Below are positions 55,401-64,000 of a stretch of 64,000 nt of DNA, one piece after another (the stretch's first letter is position 1; each line of letters starts with the position of its first letter). This DNA is from Apoderus coryli (Eukaryota; Arthropoda; Insecta; Coleoptera; Attelabidae): assembly GCA_911728435.2 (NCBI GenBank), contig OU452199.1, forward strand, positions 11,108,860-11,172,859. Direction: 5' to 3'. Under the pieces are notes generated by a model. That model saw only the letters and a program-made list of their open reading frames with translations, ran no database searches and had not been told where the DNA came from. Both the position numbers and the translations under genes were made by a program.

Positions 55401-58400
55401 GAGCATTACACTTTTAATAACACATTGACCACCACGACACCACTGTTTACACAAAAATATGCAATTAAAGATACACACAAGAATACTAATAAAGGTCTGT
55501 TTTTTTTAGTCTGTAATTAGTTTTGTTTTCATACCCTGGTTTTTCCACAAGTCGTGCCTTCTAATGCTGGATGGGATGTCCAAGTATACCTCTCTCTTTC
55601 GCAATGCAAATCTCTACAGACATCATTTAATCCTTGCTGCGAAGAATGTTTGCTACCTCCACCGTACTTTAACATACCTAAGCGTAAATAGAATACATAC
55701 TACAATTATAATTCAATCATACTTATCAACTTACATTGTTGGTTAGCATCAAAACGTTCACCAGGCAGCGCTCCTTCTGCACTATGATCTAGTTGCCCAG
55801 CAGAACTGCCGTGGTCTAGTAAACAACGGGATTGAGATCCTCTAAAAATATAAAATAAATTTTTATTTTGAAAACAATAATTATATTCTGGCCAAATAAA
55901 ACATCATCACCACCTGATATTCATGTTTAAAATACAATCATGTTTCAGACACAAAAGATCGCTGTTGTGATAATAAAAATTGAATGCATTATGAAATACA
56001 GATTTTTCTCCAATATGTGTATTGATTATGGTATTGTGTATAGTAACAGTAGTAGTACTACAGATGATACGACAGTACTGGATGGTACTGATGACTTTGA
56101 ACAGTACTTACCATGCGAACATCAAAACTATAGCAATAGACTATTGAACAACAATAACAACAACAGTACTAAAGGGCCAGTACTACCATACGAACCAGAT
56201 TCCTTGTTTATGAACAACCATCATCGATATCACGAATTGGAAAACAGTACTGCCTTAGTTAAATCGCATCAAAGTAGTTTTCAACATCATTACGGCCATG
56301 GAAGTAGTTCCACTGGGTACTACAGTACTAGTAACGCTAATACGCCGTATTTACCTTCATATCAGTATTTGACACCTCAAAGAACAGTATATGGAGGCAG
56401 TACTAGTACTGCAACCGGGGAAACAAGTACCAGCGATTATTGCGCAAGTGATAATGAACATTGGGGATCAACATACAGTGGTACTATATAAGTTTTAATA
56501 CAACAAATGAATCAGCAGTACCTCTATAGTACTTACTGTTAAGCAACGCTGCCTACGATAATATTTAAATAATATTAAAGCAGTTGTCAACATCACTATA
56601 GCCATGAAAGCAATACTACCAGATGCTATGTTGCCATATTGCCTTATAAATTTTAAGGTTCAAAGATATTTATTTATAGAAACAGATCTGAAAGAAATTT
56701 CTTTAAATATATTTTTTTGATTTTGCTTTATTTTTGTAGGGTTAGTAATAATAAAAAAATTGTTTTATATAGTTTTGTTTTCATTTATATATATATTTTT
56801 TTTTATTTTAATTAAGTAAATAATTTTAGACAATCTCATTTTATACGTGAGTACCTATTTTTTTTTTATTTTGTGTTGGAATTATTTTTAATTTTGTAAA
56901 ATTAGATTATTTTTAATATTTTTCTGTATATAATTTTTTACAAACCATTGAAAATAAAATAATTATTTTTGTAAAAATAAACTTATTCCGGAATTTTGTT
57001 TTTTTGGTTTGGTTTTGGCAATACACATATTTTTGCATATGGTATGGACAAGCTATTGGTTAAAAAAAAAAAACAAAAATTCACCGGATGTAATATGTTT
57101 TGGTTTTTTTGACGGAAATCATCGCCGAGCTTTGAAATACGAACGAATAATCTTACACCAAGACGCAAGTTCTCATAAATCTTGGAAAACAATGTTTTAA
57201 ATTAATTAATTTAATACATTTTTTTAAAGCCATAAAATGTCGAATTGTGAGACCACCCTCCGTATAGTACCGACGATTTCTTTACCTTTCCGAAAATCAA
57301 GAGCGGCTTGCTAAATCAAGGGGTGCAGTTGCTAGAAGAAACAGTGAACGACTTCTAAAATGCAACAAACCAGTGGAATAATTTCTTACTTCCAGAGTTG
57401 GTTTAAGGACTTGCAGAATGCATATTCGTGGACAAAGAGTCTTTAAAAGCTATCTACTGTTTTGTTTCAGCTCTATATGCTAAACTAAAAAGACAACTTT
57501 CGTATTTGTGGAAAAAAGGTAAAAGAATCTATGATGATGCTAATTATGGAATGAATCATGTTTTAGAAAATAAAAAATAAATTTCTGATGTGCTAATAAA
57601 TCCCGTTTTTTATTATTCAAGTATGTGCTGGCTCCAGGAGTACTTATGAAAGTGGTGCATATTATTAGATGTATCCTGCTTTTTTTATGGCTAATCGAAA
57701 AAACAACACGTACTCAGAATCACATATAAAGTATATTTCTACTACTTGACAAGAAAATTAATGATATACATTTTCGCACTTACTCTAGGAACTTTTGTAG
57801 ATATCGCTTACTACACGCGGACCATGTGATTTTACCACTACCAAGTGTGGGCGACATAATATAACTGGTCGGATCACAATCATTTTCAGCTAATGGCCCA
57901 TCATGTCTCATTCCCAAACTATAACAAAAATGTCTTCTTTTTCATCTATTTCATGATTGTGATGTGCGATGTAGCAATCAATGGACATTTTTTGCTACTT
58001 AAAATTACCTTTGAGAAATCTATTAAAGTTTTCAATATCACTGATATTTCCATGCACATAATTTTAGCATCAGTATATAATTCATCCCATCTTATATCTA
58101 ATACTTAAGTTCATATTAAGAGTTTTTGGTATTAGCACAAATAAAAGTACTTCTGCACACAATTCATATTTTATAACAAACCTCATATACAACTAACTAG
58201 TTTTTTAAGGATAAATAAAACTAAGTCTGCTCCACAAAATACTACACTACTCACATTGTAACGACATAACAATGTGATAGCTCTTTGAAGAATAGTTTTT
58301 TTTATATCAACACATATTATGATGTTCCTTTAATTTTTATATCATTTTTCCACAGGGTGTATGTGTCGACGTTTAAATTAATTTGTGAAGATTCATTGTT

Positions 58401-61400
58401 ATTATACACTGATATCACTGATGATGAAGCTCATATGGTCTTGAAACATGTCTGACAGTTGTCAACACGATTTGAACATATATGATATATATAAGTGTGA
58501 ATTGATTGTTACATAAAGTAGACTTTTAGTGATGTTGGAAATTTGCTTCACACCACCATGCTTTCACCAGACCTACAACTCATCAGTGGTGATCGGAAAG
58601 CAGTGTGACCCAAATTTCCAACATTTACGAAGAGCTTATACTAGCACGAGAGATGAAGACAACAAGATGTTTTTGGAGACATCTAGTGTGAGCAGGCAAC
58701 ATGACCGGTGAAACACAGTTCACAAACGATGGCCGGACGAGAAGCAACAACTCCATCATATCCTATTGCGAACACTAGATGCGCCCGAATTCCCTGGCGG
58801 GATATATCTAAGTATTTTGTGGAGCAGACTTAGCTTCATTTATCCTTAAAATTCGCCGCTCCTCTTTGTAATGGATTACTTCAACTTGTTTTTATTTTGC
58901 GTTATAAATGGTCCATGCAGGACATGTTACAAACCGTTACTTTGGTCAATAAAAAAGTATTCATAAGTTTAGATCCAATGTGGGTAGCAAGTTCTTGATA
59001 AACTAATGTTTAGAACAATAATGACAATTTTGTATAACTTTTTTTAAACTTACTTGTGTCCAATTTCATGGGCAACAACATAAACACTTTCAAAATGCCG
59101 CCCTTCGTTTACAGTACAGCTGCTCGTAGCGGTGCACATGCCTGCAACTGGTGCTAACCCTGGAAACAAAAGCTCAAAGTAGTTTTTTTTCCTCCTTATT
59201 CAAAATGTACAGCATGTAAAATATGTTTGACTCTAAAGAACTACAGTAGATAGAAAGGTGGTTAAACTGGTTGTGCATGTTCTTTTAATAAAAAATAATG
59301 TGTACCAAAATTGTCTAGGAATCTTGGGTGTTGTAATACCTTACACTAATTTTCGTCTAATCATTTAAACCGTTTCTTAAAGGTGCAACTAGAAGAAGGA
59401 AAGTGCTGTGTTACAAATTTTTGGTGGTTGTTTATGATACAAAGAATAGTTATTTATATAATAAGTGTGCGAAGGATAATTTCGCGCATTGAGACAGAAA
59501 TTTATTTTGACGATTCGCAGCTGAGTCAAAATATCTGTTGAATGCGCGAAATTTCTTCGCACACATATTACATACAACATTTTTTCTACAACTGCAGATA
59601 TTTCGTTTCATCAATAATTACTATTCTAAAGAATACTCATATTATTTATAATAATTATAAATATACCTTGTATATTTCGTTACTATGAAAAGTAGAATAT
59701 ACCCACATACGCCTTTTTAATTTTGACAAAAAGGTAACAACTAGTTTTTATTGTAATTTCTAATAATTAAATATTAAGTATGTAAAATATAGAAAATGGA
59801 GATATAAGCAGTGACCAAGAGGCAGTATGAAAGGACATACAGTCAATTCAAAGAGTGCTGTAAAACTAAAAAATTTGAAAAAGTGAGTGATAATGTTCTG
59901 TTTGGATATTTGTACCATTAACGTGAATATTGTAAAGAATATTTAATACCTAACTTAATTAAGAATGTTTGAATAAATTTACAATAAAGTTGAATTCTAC
60001 GTACTTAGATCGTGTTAAAGTTAGTGCACGCAGTATTTCGCAAACACCGGTGCGCGACGAAAATACTTCGCACATTGGCGTTTGCGAAATATCATTTGTC
60101 ACATTAAAAGTGGTGAAAAAATGTCAATATTTTTTGACAGTTGTAGAAAAAAACTATTTACATATTTTGTTTCTTATAACAAGTATGTGTCTATATTATA
60201 AGCTATAGCGATAATAAAAAATAATATCTGCTTTTAATAACTTTGTTGCAAGCGAAAGTTCAATATCATTTTAACAAACCAGCATTCTGTAATATTTTTC
60301 TTTTACCACAAATTATCTACAATCTTAACCACACATAGTTACATTCTAATATTTTCATTCTTGTCTATTTTGGCAACCACACTGTCATAAAATACACACG
60401 AGTATTTCTATTTACAAATGTAGAAGTATATAAGCAGCACAAAACAAATATCTTTTCAGTTTAAGGCTCGCGTGTTAGAGAAGAATTTATGTATGGAATT
60501 TTCACTTACCAACAACTTGACTAGAAATTTTTCCGTGTTTTCCCCTGACGTACAAGTCGAGTCCGGTCAATATGAGAGCGTGATCCCAATGGAGCGGTTC
60601 TCTGTCGCCGGCGGGATTCTTAGATCGCTGCCAATTGCAAAAGTTTGACAGGAATCTATCAATATCTGGTGGACGCAACAAACCAGCCGCCTCTTCTTTC
60701 AAAATTTCCAATCGTTTTAAAACGAAATTTACTTGTCGTCCGAGACTAGTGTCATGGTATAGTAATTGAACCTGAAATTAAATAATCAAGACATTTTGCT
60801 GACAGTTCTAACAATCAATTACATTTTGTTATTTCTTCATTCATCCAATCATTTCACCACTACCCTAGGGTAGTTTGCAATCACAATGACACCCCGATTG
60901 TTAAAAAAAAATCCTGACTCAATATCCCTCTGCCATTCACAAATGATAATTTTATGTCAAGTTTCTCAAGCAACTTGCGTCGATTGTCATAAAATTATCT
61001 TGTTTATTATCAATCTGCTAGGGATATTATAGCATGAAAACAATAGTTTTATTTTTTTAAATAATCTATGAAAGAATTTTATATACAAAGTGATTTTTTT
61101 TTGAGTGGCCTTTCAAAAAGTTCTCAAAGGTATCTTCGGGAATTTCTATGATCGCTCTGAAGAAGACGGACCTTACGAAAAAATATTTTCAGTGTTATCA
61201 CACTTCCGGTTATTTTGCCGTTTTAAATTGAATTACTACTTGTGTTCATTAACTATTCAATATTTTTGTTCATGCTGCTATGAACATTTATTGTTTCCAC
61301 AATACATAGAAGATATACCAGAGTCACATATTTTAATTTTTATAATTTTTTCGTAATGTCAACATTTTGAACAAAATATGTCGAACACAAGGGCTGCCAT

Positions 61401-63561
61401 AGAAGAATTAATGGGGGGATGAGGATAATTAATCCCTCTTTGGATGTGTCCACAGGTATTTTTGGCATTAAAGATTTAGAATATTCAATAGGATTTATTA
61501 TATTTGTCTTTATCATTCTAAAATTTCAAGATAAACGATTTACAGATCATAAAACTTTGAGTTTATAATTCGCAAATATTCTTGCGGTATGTGTGAAAAA
61601 TGTTTTAAATTTTTATCTCGTAAACGAAGCAACATATGAAAAAAATACAAGAGGTAAAAAAGTTGTAGTTTTAGTTGCTTATCTCAAGATAATATCGAAA
61701 TTAAATTACAGTGGCGTACATTTTTTTGTCAATCATTTTATTAAGTTGCCCCCCTGACGCTACTGGACTTAATAATTTTGTTCTAGTTAAGGTCATATAA
61801 GCTCCCTATTTCTAGTAACAACATTGCCAAATTTCAAAGAAATCGGTAACGAGATATTTGACTTAATTAAAAAAACCGTTATTTTCAAAAAAACTTTAAC
61901 ACCTTGTATCTTGTCGCATCTTTTTGAAACATCCTGTATATCAACAGTGCAAACAATTGTTGAAATATTGACAAAAAAAATTATAAAATCTAAACTACTG
62001 GAGAAACAGTACAGTTCAGCTATAGATAAAAGTCAATGACTGGTTAATTAAAGCTTGAACTATGGCTCTTAGTTCCACTTATCGTGACTATAGCTTTTGT
62101 CAGAAATAGACACATTGAGTAAAAATACATACAAATATCGAACCCCTAATACACTAAAGCACAATGTGTTTAATCCAGCATTCAATAGCATAAATGTAAT
62201 AAAGCCCCTTCAAAAAAAATTTCAATGAAATCGATAAGTCAAAAATAGATAGCAAATATTTTTCTTTCACACAAAACAGTTTATTTCAGTTTAGCGACCT
62301 ATATGAAACGATTTAATAGATAGCATGAACTCTGCAATTATTAATAATCGTATGATTGATGAAGTTTCGATACAAACAAATTTTAATTGTGTAAAATGTA
62401 GGACATTCTTAAATTCTTAATAACTTTATCGACTTTTTGTCTCAAATATCACTTGTTTATGAAATAATGTAAGCTATAAATAAATACGTCATTTTTATTT
62501 TTGCGTTGAGTGTAAACTTTCACTAAAACATACATTTTAGGTAGGTAACAAACGAAGGTATAATTTCATTCAATTTAATTTCAACAACATAAATTTAATT
62601 TTGGGAGAGAAATTAATATCGTACATTCCCTCATTTTTTTCCTAATTTATATTTCAGCGTGACATAGAAAAACGGAAACTTTCAAAAATCTAATACAATA
62701 CAAATTGCAGTGACACAAAAAGGTAATTGAATAATTGAAACACTACAACTTAACAATGTCTGAAAACTATGTATTTATTTTTCCAATCTGCTGTCCTTGA
62801 CAAAGTTCTGTAAATCCAAGTTGTATCGTATGTTCGAAGGAAAGCGACCGTAACGCTCTAAGTTAAAAAAATGTCGGGAACTCCTTTTGCGAAATATGTC
62901 AATACCGTATAAAGATGACAATATGAACCAGGCATCGTCTATATACTTCAGTGATAACTTGGAAAGGCCTTAGAGAGAGAAAGAGGGGATTCTTATCGAT
63001 TGCAAAGATTTTGTGTACATTAATCTTTGTCGATTGTAATCCAAATGTTAGCTGAAATGAATATCTGCAATCTTTACAACAAAAATAAACAACAATTTCA
63101 CTAAATTGAGCCATAGCCAAACTATAGGTAATCTAGGATTTCATTCGACCTACTAAGGATGCACAATGAGACCAATGTCTAAGTTACTCCTTCACAAATT
63201 TCATGTCCAAATTTCTCAAAGTTACAGTAGATATTTCCATAACATTGGTTTTAATTATTGATATTAATAGGTAAATTAAGTTATCGCTACCCTGTATATC
63301 TACTTACCGCATTTATCATAGCTAAAACGAAACGAATCAATTCTCTTTCAGTATCGATCGGGAAATTTGTCTTCATGTGCTCATACAAATCTTTATCGAC
63401 AAATACTGCTGTCTCGACAAACACAGCTGTACCTGGCGGGAAAATTTCCCTTTTGGAACGTCTCAGATGCCGTTGATTTGTTTTCACTTCACTAAATTTA
63501 ACTTTGGTATGAATTTCTTTGGTTTCTTCTGTTGGCAGTGATTTAATATATCTGGTGTCAT
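52409..63561 (-). CDS. ADAMTS-family secreted metalloprotease, 3' part (14 exons)
   Basis: Exons in order: 63308-63561, 60510-60771, 59054-59159, 57784-57918, 55735-55841, 55535-55677, 55219-55442, 54925-55106, 54598-54800, 54241-54423, 53950-54061, 53740-53897, 53388-53550 and 52409-52566. All have AG/GT borders and matching phases, giving about 795 residues and TGA; the signal peptide and most of the prodomain are off the right edge. Domains: furin site RRSKR, then a reprolysin-type protease with HEIGHNLGMRHD (zinc site, formed across the 59054/57918 junction) and Met-turn YIMSP; disintegrin-like region; TSP1 repeat (GGWSKWRTFGECASGC); Cys-rich module; a second TSP1-like plus Cys-rich module; and an acidic tail. 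Catalytic residues are intact, so an active extracellular-matrix protease is likely. Insect ADAMTS paralogues were not distinguished. Confidence 0.9.
52880..53335 (-). mobile_element. LINE 3'-end fragment with (TTA)n tail
   Basis: Read on the minus strand, the sequence ends in gagcaataaagcatttatt followed by TTA repeats (plus-strand 52883-52895), the usual tail of Jockey/CR1-type LINEs. No coding motif identified upstream in the fragment. It lies in the last intron of the ADAMTS gene. Left end approximate. Confidence 0.5.
53133..53164. repeat. 14-bp perfect hairpin, 4-nt loop
   Basis: cgcacgttcaatat, GGTG loop, then its exact inverse. It lies within the LINE 3' fragment in the last ADAMTS intron. 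Confidence 0.85.
55940..56491 (+). CDS. Unidentified 183-codon ORF, Asn/Ser/Thr/His/Tyr-rich, inside an ADAMTS intron
   Basis: Long open frame antisense to ADAMTS, within the 55842-57783 intron. The first 35 residues are ordinary. From about residue 36 it is low-complexity (SSSTTDDTTVLDGTDD, an N6 run, HHRYHE, HHYGHGSSSTGYYSTS), ending GSTYSGTI. This composition is typical of the C-terminal part of insect transcription factors, so it could be the last exon of a nested gene; an acceptor-like TTTCAG at 55943-55948 and AATAAA signals near 56953 and 56985 would fit. No DNA-binding domain or upstream exon is seen in the window. The DNA carries ten AGTACT hexamers. It could also be a chance frame over a simple repeat. 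Confidence 0.4.
   Translation: MFQTQKIAVVIIKIECIMKYRFFSNMCIDYGIVYSNSSSTTDDTTVLDGTDDFEQYLPCEHQNYSNRLLNNNNNNSTKGPVLPYEPDSLFMNNHHRYHELENSTALVKSHQSSFQHHYGHGSSSTGYYSTSNANTPYLPSYQYLTPQRTVYGGSTSTATGETSTSDYCASDNEHWGSTYSGTI
57030..57500 (+). pseudogene. Tc1/mariner-like transposase remnant
   Basis: A frame ending ...RIILHQDASSHKSWKTMF resembles the second catalytic Asp region of Tc1/mariner transposases (HQDxAxxH). Downstream, other frames read FPKIKSGLLNQG-like and NQWNNF-like pieces with stops and shifts. It is decayed and lies inside an ADAMTS intron. Confidence 0.5.
58201..58851. mobile_element. MITE-like element, about 42-bp inverted ends, ADAMTS intron
   Basis: Left end 58201-58243 and right end 58811-58851 are inverted copies sharing ctaagtctgctccacaaaa. 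The target duplication is not clear. The interior includes a stretch (58727-58798) related to 50031-50107. Confidence 0.55.
59465..59563. repeat. Long hairpin with about 40-bp arms
   Basis: Arms beginning 'tgtgcgaag' contain 'atttcgcgcatt' on each side, separated by a short loop around 'gattcgcagctgagt'. It lies in an ADAMTS intron. A second hairpin with tgcgaa motifs is at 60032-60092. Confidence 0.7.
60032..60092. repeat. Second hairpin with 'tatttcgcaaac' arms
   Basis: 'tatttcgcaaacaccggtgcg' (imperfect) pairs with an inverted copy ending near 60092. Short inverted 'ctacaactg' boxes at about 59586 and 60140 bracket the interval between, suggesting one element that spans about 59580-60160. 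Confidence 0.5.
60772..63307. other. ADAMTS intron, AT-rich, no element delimited
   Basis: Intron between the first two visible ADAMTS exons. Short plus-strand ORFs at 61105-61356 and 61824-62039 show no family features; parts read like old repeat sequence, but no ends were found. Confidence 0.35.
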
Positions 63562-63647
63562 CTGAATAAAATTACATAAGACATTAACGAAAAAATAGTT
63601 GTTCTTGTTGTTGATGAAAGGGATTAACGGGCCAATGTATGTAATAT

Positions 63648-64000
63648 ACGAGGCATGTTTTTTTTAAGTAAGTACCGTTTTGGAATTAAAAAAAGACGTG
63701 CAAAGATATCGCAATAATTTTATTTTTACATGAAAGCCTGTACCTTAATCTACTTTTCTACATAATTTCCGTGATTATTGAGGCACTTGTCATAACGTGG
63801 CACCAGTTTTTGAATACCCTCCTCATAAAATTCTGCCGCCTGACTTGTTTGTTCCAAAAATGTTGACGGATTTGCACAAAACCCAACGTTTAGGCAGTGC
63901 ATTGACTTTCCTTGAGCGGTACCACAATGAAGGTGAAGATTTTTTAGACCAAATTGTTACTGGTGACGAAACATGGGTGACCTACGTCACACCAGAATCG
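63648..64000. mobile_element. Rearranged mariner transposon running off the right edge
   Basis: An inverted-repeat end 'acgaggcatgttttttttaa' follows a TA. The minus strand then encodes the transposase C-terminus with its stop at 63750-63752 (FYEEGIQKLVPRYDKC, then NYVEK). At about 63850 the coding switches to the plus strand: 63851-64000 encodes a mid-protein piece with VPKMLTDLHK and VTGDETWV, including the first catalytic Asp of the mariner DDD set. The two parts are therefore head-to-head, not collinear. Confidence 0.8.

Noticed and set aside
58404..58440. Hammerhead ribozyme-like CTGATGA...GAAAC
   Set aside because: Stem II pairs only three bases and is displaced by two nucleotides from the core; stems I and III were not found.
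61105..62039. Plus-strand ORFs in the first visible ADAMTS intron
   Set aside because: Short, no conserved motif, no clear splice borders; likely chance frames in old repeat sequence.

Overview
The window is a stretch of an AT-rich animal genome, most likely an insect. The evidence is spliced genes with GT/AG introns, protein families of insect type (a small heat-shock protein of the lethal(2)essential-for-life kind, an ADAMTS protease, an I-type LINE with RNase H, mariner and hAT elements) and many palindromic non-autonomous transposons. A beetle or similar insect would fit, but the order cannot be fixed from the sequence alone.

Layout from left to right: (1) 1000-6960, plus strand: the 3' half of a PDE8-type cAMP phosphodiesterase with a foldback element in its last intron. 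(2) 9656-about 15990, minus: a small heat-shock protein gene with a possible in-frame cassette exon, a long 5' intron occupied by a 2.7 kb DNA transposon, and a promoter with heat-shock-element-like sites. (3) 17530-27739, minus: a five-exon gene whose C-terminus resembles the meiotic protein SPATA22. Its introns hold two RT fragments, a THAP-domain remnant and at least five palindromic elements. (4) 28134-28807, minus: geminin. (5) 29006-30422: palindromic elements. (6) 31516-about 39060, plus: an I/Nimb-type LINE whose ORF1 is split by a 2.24 kb transposon carrying a CCTA-rich composite minisatellite. (7) 39236-49283, plus: HAUS3 (augmin subunit), ten exons, with introns loaded with a 2.7 kb foldback element, an RT fragment and a deleted hAT. 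(8) 50350-51960, minus: a Jockey-like remnant, itself interrupted. (9) 52409-63561, minus: an ADAMTS metalloprotease (14 exons, 5' end outside the window) with several elements and an unidentified 183-codon plus-strand ORF in its introns. (10) 63648-64000: a rearranged mariner that runs off the right edge.

The host genes are independent housekeeping, developmental or germline genes and do not form an operon-like system. Geminin (replication licensing), the SPATA22-like protein (meiosis) and HAUS3 (spindle assembly) are all cell-division genes, but this may be chance. What stands out is the density and nesting of DNA transposons. Many can be delimited to the base by matching target-site duplications. 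The best cases are the 524-bp array with an inverted terminal unit at 41350-44054, and the transposon at 31584-33825 whose removal restores the LINE ORF1 frame across the insertion site.
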